Positions 36,111 through 48,767 of a stretch of 64,000 nucleotides of DNA are shown in pieces (positions within the stretch are counted from its first letter, which is position 1; each line of letters opens with the position of its first letter). Under the pieces are notes generated by a model, which was given only the letters and a program-made list of their open reading frames with translations, did not search any database and had not been told where the DNA came from. The DNA is from Trissonchulus latispiculum (Eukaryota > Nematoda > Enoplea > Enoplida > Ironidae), in the NCBI GenBank assembly GCA_030248195.1, contig JASAND010020484.1:1-64000 (forward strand). The letters run 5' to 3'. The translations under genes and the position numbers were made by a program.

Positions 36111-39100
36111 ATGGCATTGTCCAAATGTATCCTTCTTCGCGTGGGACTGGTGGTAAGTAAACATTTATGTATACAGTGTTAGAAATGCAAATCGGTCAAT
36201 ATGTGTGTGTAGTGCTTCAATTATAGGTGCTGACGGAATAAGGAAAATGATAGTGATAGGTACTGATTGTTATTAAAACCAGACTCAGGAAATTCAGCAT
36301 CTATTAGATAGCATAGGCCCTATTTCTTTAAAGATTAAACGGATTAGATTAAAATTAATCCGCATTAAAGAAATAGCACCTCGGATTAGACGGATTAAAC
36401 TTTAATCCAGCGAGTTAAACGAGTTAAACGGATTAAATTTAATCCTATTTCTTTAATGCACCTAGGATTAAAATTTTAATCTAATACTGTTTCTTTATTC
36501 ACACTTCGGATTAAAAACTCAGCGAGTTAATTTTAATCCGACCTACTTGATCGCTGTTTCTCTAAAAATTAATTTTAATCCGTTTAATCCTAACTTTTAA
36601 TCTTCGTGCAGCTACGCGGATTAAACGGATTAAAATCAACTTTTTTAATCCGCGGATTAAAAATGGTCGGATTAAACGAGTTAACTTTAATCCGTTTAAT
36701 CCTGCATTAAGGAAATAGAAATTAAAATTGTAATCCGGCTGATTTTTAATCCGTTTAATCCTGCATTAAAGAAATAGAAGTTAAAATTTTAATCCGGCTG
36801 ATTTTTAATCCGTTTAATCCGACCATTTTAATCTTTAAAGAAATAGGCCCATAGTACCTAACTTCCATTCCAGCTGGAAATGGAACCTTGGCCTTTTTGA
36901 TACGTAAAAGTGCGAAATGCGCATATATAGTGAAATGAAATGAAGATACTTTAAAAACTAATTAGTATATATTTGTAATGACTATTTGAATCTATTAGCT
37001 TTGTGACTAGAAGATGTTCACACTTGGGGTAAGCTATTGGCTGGGACTATAACTAAGTTAAATGAAGTAAACTTAGGGCCTATTTCTTTAAAGATTAAAA
37101 TGGTCGGATTAAAATTTTAATTGCTATTTCTTTAATGATGGATTAAACGGATTAAACAGATTAAAATTAAATCGTTTAGTCCGACCATTTTTAATCCGCA
37201 GATTAAACGAGTTGATTTTAATCCATTTAATCCGCCATTAAAGAAACAGCTATTAAAAATTTTAATCCGCCAACTTTTAATCCGTTTAATCCGCGTAGCT
37301 GCACGAGGATTAAAAGATAGTTGAAAATACAGGCGGAGGATTAAACGGATTAGAATTAATCTTTAAAGAAACAGCGATTAAGCAGGTCGGATTAAAATTA
37401 ACTCGTTGAGTTTTTAATCCGAAGTGTGAATAAAGAAACAGGATTAGGTTAAAATTTTAATCCTAGGTGCATTAAAGAAATAGGATTAAATTTAATCCGT
37501 TTAACTCGTTTAACTCGCTGGATTAAATTTTAATCCGTTTAATCCGAGGTGCTGTTTCTTTAATGCGGATTAATTTTAATCTAATCCGTTTAATCTTTAA
37601 AGAAATAGGGCCTTAGTTAAAATTAAATCTGTTAAATGAAAATTAATCAATTAAGTTAAAATTTAAATTACATTAGTCGTTATGACATTATTTTGAAATT
37701 CGAAGACTCATTTGTTTTACTTTTATTTTTAGATTTTGTGTTATTTTTAGGTCTGCCTTTTCCTGGCTGTAATTCTTTCGGGTACCGGAGCCGGAAAGTC
37801 ACATACATCAATTGACTACTTCAAGAATGCGGAAGGAAAGGCTCAAGCCCATGTCTTTGTTTTTGCCATGGAACTTATATTCTTTTTTGTAGCAGTGGGA
37901 ATGCTTCTGTATGCATTTTTGGTCGACTTCAAAGATTTTAAGAAGATGCCAATGCCAGTAAGAAATTAAGGGAAAATAAAAGTTCCAGTTATGCAACACT
38001 GAAACACTTAGGGCGTTAGTCATTAACAATGGCTTACCATTTTCTCAGACCCTCTTTGCTATCGAGTACAAGCGTGGACTGAAAAATGAAATAAAATATG
38101 GACTAAGGGTGTTCACAGTTAGCAACTTCCGTGAGGATTAATAGACAAAATACTAACGTGTGGAATAGCAGCAGTTCCTGTAAACTCCCAGATCTAAGAG
38201 ATTTAACAGGGAGACGTCTTGCGCTATCTGCAAACCAGGCAATTCTGCTCCACACACATTTTGGCACTTTTCAGTCCTGCTGCCAAAACTTCATAAATAG
38301 ATGCATAAAATTAAATTAGCGGCCCAAGTATACTGTCCTAGGCGGACAGCTCACGGGACAGCTCAGCACACACAAGAAGGCGATGAAATCTCAACTGTTG
38401 CTAAAGAATTTACATAGGAGATACTATCCCACTTTGCTAGAAGATTTTATAGGGGCGATACTTTTAAGGTTTTATAGGAGCGATACTGTTCTCACCATAA
38501 GCAAGAGTACATAATATAAGAGTGTGCCACTTGGCACACTCTATGTTATCAGAGCAAATACTATGCTCTGCACGCTAACGGCCCACCCCCCCCCCCCGCA
38601 AATCATACAATAGTGACCCCCCCTCCCGCAAATCAGCACCTAGTCGAAGCGGGGGGGTTCGCTCACTCGCTCTGTGTTTGTGTGCTTAAGCTCGAAAACA
38701 CAAGCAGTGCGTGCGTGAATTTTGTGCCTGCTTCGGGTTTTAGAACACAAACATAGCGCACAAAATTCTTTGAAGTGATGGGTCTAATTTGGGGGGGGGG
38801 TGGGCCGTTAGCGAGCACAGCATACTTTATGTTCTGATAACATAGAGTGTGCCTAGTGGCATACTCTTATATTATGTACTCTTGCTATAAGTAGCATTTT
38901 GCGATTCGGTCTCAGACTTAAAAAGACCGCTTAAGGACTGAAAAATTCGTGTCCCAGGGTCTCAGATTGAAATAAGCGCTGGTCGTTGTTGCAAACTTAA
39001 GGCTACAGACACTACCTATGCCCTATGCATGACGAATGACGATAAGATCTTGCCTGCACAAGACCTAGCCAATAGCAATATCTATCTAACACTGGATTCT

Positions 39101-42100
39101 TTACACTGTTAACACTAACTTCGTGTTTCAGGAACTAGTGATTTTCGCAGTGATGGGTTTAATTCTTCTGATCTGCTTCTGCCTGGAAGCTTGGGCTGGC
39201 GACTGCTTTGGAATAGACAACTGCACACATCCGGGTTTTATCAGTGCATCTGTAAGAATTGCATTAATTTGCTAAGTCATTGCACAACTCTACCTAAGTT
39301 AGAATCTAGGAGGGTAGAAACAACTCTGGGAGGCGTTTCAAAAGATTCTCCTAAGTCCGCTCCTAAGCGCGCTTAGGAGCAGACTTAGGAGAATAGTTAG
39401 GAGCGTCTTAGGAGCTCCTAAGGCATAGTTAGGAGCGCTCCTTAGCGCGTTTCAAAAGAATTCTCCTAAGACGCTCCTAACCATTCTACTAAGTCTGCTC
39501 CTAGCTGCCCTCCTAAGCGACAGTTTTTAGTCACTTTTGCCTCCCTTTATTGTAACCTTCTTTTACACGTCTTTTACTCCTGTTGAGTTATTTCTTTGCG
39601 CTTATGTCAGTTATTTAATGCCAAATTTCAAATTTACAGTACAGTTGGTCAGCTAGTCAATGGATATTCACAAAAGACTAATTAACATGATATTCATGAT
39701 ATATCTTGTCTTTAGCATTTTTCGCGGACCTTATTAACTATATTCAATTGAAACTAGAACATCGAACGTCTTCAATCTTATTCCGATATTTGTTACAGTC
39801 CCATCAATTATTATTATTATTATCTATTTGGCATTATTTTGATTTTGTGTTGCGAACTTATTAATCTTAAGGGGGAGGGGCTACGAACGAGTCTAGATCG
39901 TCGCAGTGCTAAGTAAGCCAAAATATACATCCAGGTAAAAAGGTTATGAGTATTACGAACGATTTATTACAGGGCGCCAGTACAAATTTTTATGTTCAAA
40001 TTCAAAATGAATTTTTCAAAATCATTATTTCAACTTTTGCGGATTAACGGTTTGGACAAACCAGAGGCTTTTTGCAACGAATGTAGGTTACTACTAGGTC
40101 AAATATTGAAAATTTTCCGGCTGTCCTGTATTTTCTTCTTTGGTAATAACAGATACATTTTGAAAATTTTCAAAAGTCGCGGATTTGCCATTTGTATTTT
40201 TCATTGCGCGAGGTGGTCGACTGCCGATTTTGATCTATTAAAATTGACTGCACCAAAAATCAAGGTTTTCTGATATGATTCTGCCTTTGTTCAGAATGTG
40301 CTAACAACATACCTGAACGGGAGGTCAAATTTCACTGACCCTTGTGAAAGCAAATTTGGGTACCCCTTGTGAGAGCAATGTTTCTTGGGGGTACCTTTGA
40401 AAGCGATTTTTAAGCGATTTTTGCCATTTTTTAACAAAAACAGCAATTTGTTTAGCCAAAACACATTTTTCGAAAGTTTTCTTAGCAAAAAAGCTATTTT
40501 AAGCGAAAAATTCCGGCGAAGCCGGAAAATTTTTGGAAATTTTAGTCGTAAACTCCCCCCTCCCCCCCTTGTCCACCTGTGGCTAACAACGGTCTTTTCC
40601 GTTCGGAGTTTTTGGAGCAATCGTCACTTATGGTTCAAGAAAACAATTTAGCATTTCTAGATATTAGAGCGATGTTTAGCGATCTCACTTCTTGCACATC
40701 TTATCTTGGCACATCCACAGTGGGAGTTTTAAGTGTTTCTGCCACATTTGTTTTGGGAAAAATGACATACACACACATTCACACACACATACACACACAT
40801 AGTGGAAGTGGGCCTAAACTTTCGACACGCACGCGGACCCGCGGACCTAACCTGACCCATACCTGTGACACGCGGAAAATTATATGACCCGCGTAACCCA
40901 CTTTTGGTTAATGATGCTCTAAGGCTCTAATAAAATGTGGAAATATTTAACAGTTTATACGATGTGAACATGACTAAAGTTTAACGAAAAGTAACTGAAT
41001 TGAATATGTGGAATTTCATTAATTTTGGAAATTAAAATGAATGAAAGAAAAACAAAAATTAAGGCGGAATTATGAAAGCTTTTCGGAGAATTAGCAGACG
41101 GTAGTAATTGTCTGATGTTTTTCCTTAAATATTTACTGAGCTTGATAGGAAAATTTTGCGGAAGGTTCTTACATTGTATACCTGAATAGGTTCATCTTCG
41201 CACATATTTTTGCTATGTATTTACAACAATCATGGCAGTGCTGGATGTCAACCACTGTCATTTTTTAAAATATGGGAACCACTTTGCAGAAGCTGTGATA
41301 ATTTTGGCCCGATCTTACGAGAAAAACTTGACACAGCGACCACGGCGAAGCAAAGTTTGTATGCTTGTTATGTTGCGTTTTGGCCAGTTTTGAAGACATG
41401 TAATTACGTGTGACAACAGTAGTGTTTACTGGTTCACGGTTTTCGGCTGCCGTAATGGGTCATCTCAATCAGGTTAGCCGAGCCCGGCGAGCACATCGGC
41501 TTAGTTATTCTTAGTAAAGCAGAAATTATATATAGCAATTGCGAAAATCTTTCAGGGGTAGATTAGAAGACTATAAGTTATAAAGGTGTTGCTTTTCGCA
41601 AAAATTACAGAGCTTGCCAAGGGAAAACTGATGGGTGCTACATAGTACTTGTTATGTACCAAAGTTCCAATTTGAGTTTTGAGCACATACATGCTACAGA
41701 AATCGTGCCAGTACTAAGAAAACGAACGCTGTAAGTTCTCAAAATATTTTTGACACATGTTTTGATCCAGACAATACCCGTGGTCTGCCTGCACCAATCT
41801 ATGAGAAAATATGAAAGACAGACATTTATTTGTAAAAATAAATTTTCACAGACGAACTTGCGATTCACATAAAAATAAATTCGAAAAATGCAAAGTGACA
41901 GACATTTATTTGTAAAAATAAATTTTCACAGACGAACTTGCGATTCACATAAAAATAAATTCGAAAAATGCAAAGTTTCAAAAAATCGACACACTAGGTC
42001 CAGCAGATATTGCATATTGCAGCAAAAGTGAATAAAAACAAATTTCAATAATTGAAACAATCCAAGAATAACAAACTCCAGACATCAAAATCTAATGTCT

Positions 42101-43846
42101 GAGTTCATAAAAATTTAAAGAAAGGAAAATTGTGTAATAGAAAAGTTGAAATTAGACTTAGGAGGACCGTTAGGAGCGATCTGAGCGCTCCTAAGGATTT
42201 AGGAGAATTGTTAGTAAGGAGCAATTTTTTGAAACGGGATTCTCCTAAGTCTCCTCCTAAGCTGGACTTAGGAGCGCTCCTAAGCTTAGGAGCGTCTTTT
42301 GAAACGCCCCCCTGGTTTCCAGTCTTCACCATTTAGCTCAATTTAGATCAAACGCAATACGCAGACATAGTGTGACGCTTCAGGTTTTTTGAAAGCATAT
42401 ATGTAAGAGTTTGCAAAGCCTTTTGCACAGATGCTCTTAAGGTGGTGATTCCATTTGGTAACATAAAGTTTACACCATTATTACTTATTCATTGTTTGGA
42501 GTTAAGAAGTCATTTTTATGTCAAAATACAGCCTCACATTGTCTCTTTTTAATGCATACCATGAAACTAACGTTGCTTTTCAAAAAAGTATAATACATAA
42601 AAAGTATAATATTCCAGATTTTTTGCAGACTCAAGTACATTTTTTCGAGAGACATTTCGATACCTCCATCAAATAGCTGGGGACGAATTTTTATTTATTG
42701 TGAAATCGCTCTTCGTTATAGAGAAATAAGGTGAAATGTGTACGTAACCTGTATTTTGCCTACTTTTTCCAAGTTTGTTAAGCGATTACTTTAGCTGGAA
42801 AGCAGTAATCTGGGAAACTAAAAAACTTCCCTGGGTATATTTATGCAGAACACATCTGTTCAGTCGCAGCCCTCCAGCTTGCATGGTGAATGCTCCACAA
42901 TCTTTGGAAAAAAATTGGTCGTGTTTTTGCAAAAACTGCATTTTTTATCATAGCAGCCTACGGGATGGTTGTTGGAAGACGATCATGCGTCGGATAATTT
43001 GCCCATATGAGACCTTCAGATCGACGCCTTTAGTTTGATTTTACGGCTTGCATAGTCCGAGAAGTAATGGATTATTTGATTTCTGCAAAAATGACAAGTT
43101 TTCGACGCCAAACCAAGAAAATCGGCTATATCTCACGGATTGAGAAAAGCTAGAACGTTGCTTTAAAAAGTAAAAATATGAAGCTCAACGAGATCTTTCG
43201 AATGAATATAGTCATAACTGCATTGCTGCTGCTAAACCTTCAAAAATTGGCAAAAACCGTCCTGACCGGAAATCTCGAATTTTTGAATCGGGATTGCTCG
43301 GAGGGTGTTAGAACGCTAAAAGAACGTATTTCGGAAAGTGTCGTCAAATTTCATCTTGATTTACGCCGCCAACCAACAATACAGCCCAAAAGGAATCACC
43401 ACCTTAAACGGTCAAAAGAATAAGCCACCGATTACAGTTCCGATCTTGAAATGAGTCTTCCTACATTTTTACAAAGTCAGTTCTAAATTAATGTTGGATT
43501 TTTCTGAATGAAAATTAAGATAGTTATCGGATAATACTCATTTGCTTTAATCGGAAACGGGCAGTGGTTCGGTTTGCTTAGTGGTCATTCAGTTTGCATC
43601 ATTTTCTTAAATTGTTCAGGTTTTAAATTTTAATTCCTGGTTCTTCGTAGAAGCATTTTTTCATTTATATATTTCGATCGTTATTGCATTTCTTAATTTA
43701 TCATAATTATTAATACACTATATCTTGATTTCTAGATTTAATATTTTATATTTTTAGAATTTTGATTATTGTTTCAGGTTTTCCTTCTGATTGCTGCCGT
43801 GATCTCACTTGCTTCTGCCTTCTTTACATACAAAGGAAAAGAATAA
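36111..43846 (+). CDS. Four-exon gene for a 145-residue four-pass membrane protein (MARVEL-like topology)
   Basis: Coding exons are 36111-36152, 37751-37957, 39132-39251 and 43778-43846. Each junction is GT-AG and phase 0 (donors GTAAGTAA, GTAAGAAA, GTAAGAAT; acceptors TTTTTAG, GTTTCAG, GTTTCAG). Joined, they give 14+69+40+22 codons and a TAA stop. Four hydrophobic spans are visible: residues ~6-24, 49-72, 84-103 and 124-141. A short loop after helix 3 holds two Cys and an NCT glycosylation sequon, and the C-terminus is short and charged (KGKE). Four helices in under 150 residues fit MAL/CMTM/MARVEL-type vesicle or junction proteins, but the family call is by topology only. Introns are large and full of MITEs. 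A 5' untranslated exon may exist upstream. Confidence 0.82.
36316..36850. mobile_element. Harbinger-type MITE, copy 1 (intron 1)
   Basis: A 535-bp element with ends GGCCCTATTTCTTTAAAGAT and its inverse, flanked by ATA at 36313-36315 and 36851-36853. The interior is made of repeated GGATTAAACGGATTAAA phrases in both orientations. It is the inverted partner of the copy at 37076-37612. A 3-bp duplication and GG(G)CC termini fit PIF/Harbinger MITEs. Confidence 0.78.
37076..37612. mobile_element. Harbinger-type MITE, copy 2, inverted to copy 1 (intron 1)
   Basis: A 537-bp element with ends GGGCCTATTTCTTTAAAGAT and its inverse, flanked by TTA at 37073-37075 and 37613-37615. The reverse complement aligns with copy 1 along its length. 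The two copies are 225 bp apart in the same intron. Confidence 0.82.
38501..38885. mobile_element. MITE-like element with ~95-bp terminal inverted repeats (intron 2)
   Basis: GCAAGAGTACATAATATAAG at the left is mirrored at the right, and the pairing extends for about 95 bp through GCTAACGGCCCACCCCCC, with several mismatches. The ~190-bp centre holds C/G runs and a CTCGCTCTGTGTTTGTGTG segment. No gene is seen. Confidence 0.7.
39328..39530. repeat. Foldback-type repeat, left partner (GGGAGGCGTTTCAAAAG)
   Basis: Starts GGGAGGCGTTTCAAAAGATT and carries many CTCCTAAG/CTTAGGAG inverted phrases. A second GCGCGTTTCAAAAGAATTCTC occurs inside. A related inverted partner ends at 42312. Confidence 0.6.
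41817..41976. repeat. Exact 80-bp tandem duplication
   Basis: The segment starting GACAGACATTTATTTGTAAA and ending AAAAATGCAAAGT is present twice back to back with no difference seen. This implies a recent duplication. Confidence 0.85.
42151..42312. repeat. Foldback-type repeat, right partner
   Basis: Ends CTTTTGAAACGCCCCCC, the inverse of the start of the 39,328 repeat, with the same CTCCTAAG-rich interior. The two lie in opposite orientation about 2.6 kb apart in intron 3. Confidence 0.6.
42441..43403. mobile_element. TTAA-flanked element, copy 1 (piggyBac-like MITE, intron 3)
   Basis: Ends GGTGGTGATTCC and GGAATCACCACC, flanked by TTAA on both sides (42437-42440, 43404-43407). TTAA targeting is typical of piggyBac and some other superfamilies. 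Length 963 bp. Partly open frames share residues with copy 2 (for example a SLEK-WSCFCKN motif), but no transposase is recognisable. Confidence 0.75.
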
Positions 43847-44716
43847 TGATTGTACCAATAGATGATAATAATAATTGAAAAATTTCCCCTTTATCTGAGT
43901 TCTCATCAACAATATAATATTTTGTGTGTGTATATTTTTGTAGTATGTCAGTATGCAGTATTTATATCGTGAAATGTATAAAAACTGCTAATGTGATTGG
44001 CTGATGTACATCCTTCCTAAGAAACGTAGTGACGTGGGAAGAGGCCCTCCCAATAACGAGGAATCGCAAAACTTCGCCAGTAAAGCTAATGTAGAGATGG
44101 TGTCCTGTCCTGTCACTGTCGCCAGTTTGTAGTTATAATACCCCTAACCGACTAGGTTAAAATGGGCGAAAATTATTTGGTGACGCTGATTTATTTTGCA
44201 CGAACTAAATGAAATAGCCTGAAATAATCTATTACCAAAATACAGACATCAGATCAGACAAATAAGGAACACCACCTAAGTACAATGTAAACTCAAGAAA
44301 TATTACAAAATCTACAAACCTTGAATAACAAAATATCAAAAATGAACTGGGTATGAAGTGCAACTTATACCCCCAAAAACCGCGACTAGCATGACATCCA
44401 TTTCACAACTGGCTCGCTTGCACGCTCAAATCTAACAACATGAGCACTATTAGCTAACTTAGGCTTTGGTTCGTTTCGTACACAGAAGAACAGTTTTAGT
44501 TTGAATGTTTGTCATGATAGCGACAAATATTAAATGAATTTAAATAGAAATCAAGGAAGATCTCTAATATTGCTGTCTCCGACATCACCCTTTAATCTAG
44601 ATGGGCGGCATAAGAATATTGTTCTTTGTCTCAACCCAATCGAAAACAATTTGCCCACACCCCAATTTTCAGCTTGATTTGCCAATTCAACACAAGGTCT
44701 GATTCTATGAAAATGG

Positions 44717-44759
44717 ATATATATATATACATATATATATATGAATATATATATATATA

Positions 44760-44823
<64 letters not shown>
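44717..44823. repeat. (TA)n microsatellite
   Basis: About 107 bp of alternating TA broken by single C or G interruptions (ATAC, ATGA). The Tyr-Ile frames over it are artefacts. Confidence 0.95.
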
Positions 44824-44829
<6 letters not shown>

Positions 44830-46521
44830 CGCAATGTCCACTTTCCTTGAAGGGTGTTTCATTTATTTTGTTCTCCTATCATTGAGTTAGCATGGAAAAA
44901 CGAAAATCATTGAAAATAATTGCTGGAGGATGTTGTGTACATTGTATATATATTGAAGAAATTAGGCGCCTACTGGTTGAATATTATTTGTTGTTCTTAC
45001 GGATAACAAAATCCTGATATCTTGACAATTTTTGGATCAGGCACTTAAGGAGATCAACGTATTGAAGTTAATTCAATCCTTCGCACAGAGAGTTAAATAA
45101 TTTTGCTTAACTCGTTTTCGGTGCTCAGTTTTAGGAAGATCTCCACATAACTGAAACAAAAACATTTAAGCTTTTTGGGTTTTTTAACCTTTAGTTATAA
45201 TGGGACAGATTGAGTCAGGATCATAATTAATATACCACTTTACTGATGTCCAAACTGGATAGCAATCGGGCTCTACGCATGACCACTTTATCTTTTGTTT
45301 CTAGTTACTATATTTTATCTTAAACTTAGCTCATTTTAGCTCATAAGCAGTAGGCATGACTACTTTCACGTTGGTATCCAGTTTCAATCTTTTGTCTCGT
45401 TATATATCCTACTACGACATTTCTAGAGTTGATGGACAGTAGATCTCTTGATTGGTTGAACAGCTGATTGAACGGGATTGGTCTACAGTGAGAACGGGAA
45501 CGGCTATTAAGATAATAGTCAGGTCGTACTGTAGTTGACTGTATAACAGGAAACCACATGACACTCGAGAACTGGAAATAGATATATCAGGGGTTTATTA
45601 TTACTTCAACTGTCAACCCACGTAGTTTGCTGGTAGAGCGTTTGCTTCTGCTGAATGCTGATTGACCTTATGTACTATGCATTTATCCATTATAAAGATC
45701 TTTACCATAATTCCTCAAACAAGTTGGCTGGCTTTGCAAGTACTGAGTAGATAGACATTTTCTGTCGCTTTGGTGAGATTTTATATGGAGACTTACAATT
45801 TCAAAAAATTAAATTTAAAATTTCTAATGTTTGGTTTTTAACGTTTTTAAAAATGCTTCTTGCATTTCGTAAAGCTGCTCTGCAAAAGTCAAAGGAAGGT
45901 ATGGCTAAGAAATCATTTTCTGATATTGGTGAAAAAGAACCAAGTGGCACCAAAAGCGCATTATTTCTATGCTGATTATGTAATAAAATTGCAACTTTGC
46001 TAGTAGCATGGCCTCTGTCGCAGCTCTGTCTTATACAGTTTAATCTGTTCGCATCGACCCAACTATTTTAATTGCTTGACGTTGAGTCCTTTCATGGTAA
46101 TATTTCAGTTTATCTCAAACAAATGCGAATTAAAATCTATCTGTTGAAAAAAAATAAAAATTCAACTCATAAAAGTTCAGCTCAAATCTTAGTTTTACAG
46201 AGGACGTATGTCTTTTTGCTTTTAACTGCAATGAAGTGCTCTCGACAAGCCGATTAATTAAAAATATAATATGCTAATTATGGTAACTTATAACTGCTAA
46301 TGAGCATAGTGATTTTCAAATAATTTGTTGGCGCAAAACTGAACAAAATATCATTTCAAAGCGTTTGAATAGGCTATTCCGCAGAGTAGGCCACTTCAAC
46401 TGATTTTGCAGAACAAAAATTATTTACCAAAGCAGCTGTCTCATAGCGTAGTAGATCGTTCATTACAGTGCAGCATTGTGTCATGTTCAATCGGGCTAGT
46501 ATAGCGTAGCATCTTCTACTC
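44824..46521. other. AT-rich intergenic stretch
   Basis: No gene is supported. A half tRNA-like phrase (TAGTTTGCTGGTAGAGCG, ~45,619) lacks a matching 3' half. Nothing else is recognised. Confidence 0.4.
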
Positions 46522-46524
46522 TTA

Positions 46525-46688
46525 GGGCTTTTTCGCGCAGCGAGTTAAACGAGTTAAAAGAGTTAAAATTAACTCAATCCTTTTCGCGCACAGGGTTAAA
46601 AGAGTTAAACAGTTCATTTTAACTCGCCTGCAAGGTTAAACGAGTTAGTTTTTAACTCTACTCTTTTAACTCGCGCGCGAAAAGGCCC
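46525..46688. mobile_element. 164-bp Harbinger-type MITE
   Basis: Ends GGGCTTTTTCGCGC and GCGCGAAAAGGCCC, flanked by perfect TTA at 46522-46524 and 46689-46691. The interior repeats GAGTTAAA phrases in both orientations. It has a similar design to the 535-bp family in intron 1 but a different sequence. Confidence 0.8.
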
Positions 46689-46912
46689 TTAGTTTTCTTT
46701 CATATTGCCTCTTCTGTTTTTCAGCACTGCTAGCGCAATAAAACCTTGCAGTGACTGAAATTCATCGGCTAAATAGAGTCAGTCAATCGGCGGATTCAGG
46801 ATTTAGAAATGGAGGTTCCATCCATGCATTAACATGTTTCACTCATTTAGAATGTTTCACTCTACCCCGACTCAGACGAGGAGTGAACCACTGCAAAATT
46901 CCAAAATTTTAA

Positions 46913-47894
46913 GGTGGTGATTCCTTTTGGGCACATATTGTTGATTGACGGCGTAAACCAGGATGAAATTCAGCGAAACTTTCCAAAATAAGTTGTTTTA
47001 GCGTTCTAACACTCTCTGCGCAATCGCGCTTCAAAAATTCAACATTTGCGTTCTTTGCGGTTTTTGCCAATTTCTGAACGTTTGGCAGCAGCTGCATGGC
47101 TATGACTATATCCATTTGAAAGAACTCGCTAAACTCTACAATTTTGCTTTTGAAAGCAACTTTCTAGCTTTTCCCTATCGTGAGATATAGCCAATTTTCT
47201 TATTTTGGCGTCAAAAACTTGTCCTTTCTGCAGAAATCAAATAATCCACTACTTCTTGAGCTACGAAAGCCGTAAAATTTAACTAAGGGTGTCGATTTAA
47301 AGGTCTCACAGAGGACAATTATCGGAGGCATGACCATCGTACAATTGCTATCCCTTAGGCTGCTATCACAAAAAATGTAGTTTTTGCAAAAACACGACCA
47401 AATTTTTTCCAGCGATTGTGCAGAATTTAGTATGCAAGCTAGAGAGTTGCCACTTTGCAGATGTGTTCTACACAAAAATACCCCGGGACCCTTTTTTAGT
47501 TGCCCCGATAGCTGCTTTCTAACTGAAGTAGTGGCTTGCCAAAGTAGTGAAAAGTAGGCAAAATCCAGGTTGCGCAAACATTTTAGTTTATTTCTCCATA
47601 ACGAAGAGCGATATCACAATAACTAAAAAAGGGTCCCCAGCTATTTGATAGAGTTATCGAATGCTCTAACCGATGTCCTGCGAAAAAATTTACTTCAGCC
47701 TGCAAAAAATCTGAAAAATTTTACTTCTTCTAAAATACAGGGAAAACATTTTGGAAAGCCAAACTTAGATTCATTGTACTCATTAAAAAGAGAAAATGTT
47801 AAGCTACATTTTGATATAAAGATGGCTTCTTAACTCCAAATAATGAATGAATAATAGTGGTTCAAAGTTGATGTCTCCAAAAGGAATCACCACC
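46913..47894. mobile_element. TTAA-flanked element, copy 2 (inverted to copy 1)
   Basis: GGTGGTGATTCC...GGAATCACCACC with TTAA at 46909-46912 and 47895-47898. It matches the reverse complement of copy 1 (42441-43403). Length 982 bp, so each copy has small indels. Confidence 0.78.
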
Positions 47895-48311
47895 TTAAAG
47901 CGGTCACCCCAAAATTTCTAAACGTTTCTGCCATTTTGCATTTTTGCCCAAAAATTAGTGAAAAATGAGAATTTTTATGAAATGTTTTTAAAAAGTCGCG
48001 AAAATTTGCTGAAAAATGTTCAGTATTTGGTAAATATCGTTGATGATACACGAGAGGCTCTATCATTTTTTCCTTCTCGCTGAGGGCGTCTACTCGTTTT
48101 CCGTCGGTCTAGGGTCTGCACCCCACATTCGCTTTCCCCACGTCATCCTATCGTTCTATCCCACATTATAAAATCGGGAATGTGGGTTGAAAAACCGCTT
48201 TCTTCCATACTGCAGTTTCCACATGAAACATATATTGTGAGACAGAGGGCATGGGATTCCACTTGCGGTGTCGAAAGTTTAACGCAAAATGGAGAAAACT
48301 GAATGTATGGT

Positions 48312-48361
48312 AGTAGTATAGTGTACCCGTTTCGACCAACACTCCGGGAGGGAATGACCTT
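48312..48361 (+). repeat. Polinton left terminal inverted repeat, outer block
   Basis: Fifty bases that match the reverse complement of 60858-60907 with one mismatch. They begin AGTAGTATAGTGTACCCGTT. Confidence 0.95.
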
Positions 48362-48563
48362 GAAAGTTTAATGTCCCTTGAGGTTTGTTTTTGAAAGTTT
48401 TCTTGCAAGCCCATCTGTTCTCCCTAGGGGTTTTCAGTTCGAAACTTCTCTTCACACACCACCTGTTGTCCCTGGAGATCCTTCATTTTATTTTCTTTCA
48501 ATCGGTTAGAAGGTAAGTATTTCCAAATGTGTGTAGAGTTGTATAGGTTTATCACTACTCCAC
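48362..48563. promoter_or_regulatory. Left-specific subterminal region with CATCTGT-CCCT-GGG repeats
   Basis: Unlike the flanking blocks, this stretch is absent from the right end. It holds CATCTGTTCTCCCTAGGGG (~48412), ACCTGTTGTCCCTGGAGA (~48461) and a weaker ATGTCCCTTGAGG (~48371). These resemble the tandem units in the central region (55,268-55,610). It may be a cis-acting site, but the role is unknown. Confidence 0.5.
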
Positions 48564-48625
48564 TTTCCGACCCTCTGTGTTCTTCCCCCGGGGCTTGGGA
48601 CCCGGCGTCGGCCCATTACCGGACT
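48564..48625 (+). repeat. Polinton left inverted repeat, inner block
   Basis: Sixty-two bases identical to the reverse complement of 60719-60780. Beyond it, CCTACCTA-rich sequence and GTTTTTGTATTT are loosely mirrored on the right side too. Confidence 0.93.
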
Positions 48626-48767
48626 ACCTACCTAGCTTATTCCTACGTACCTACCTAACTACCTACCTAACCTACCTACCTTATTTACGTCCACTAAGTT
48701 AAGTCCGGTCCTAGTTTAATGTTTTTGTATTTGTCACTTTAATTGAATTTTTTGTTTTTTTAAATCT

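Noticed and set aside
44551..44862. Tyr-Ile repeat open frame
   Set aside because: It is translation of a (TA)n microsatellite.
45615..45660. tRNA-like A-box phrase TAGTTTGCTGGTAGAGCG
   Set aside because: No matching T arm or acceptor 3' strand follows, so a tRNA cannot be supported.
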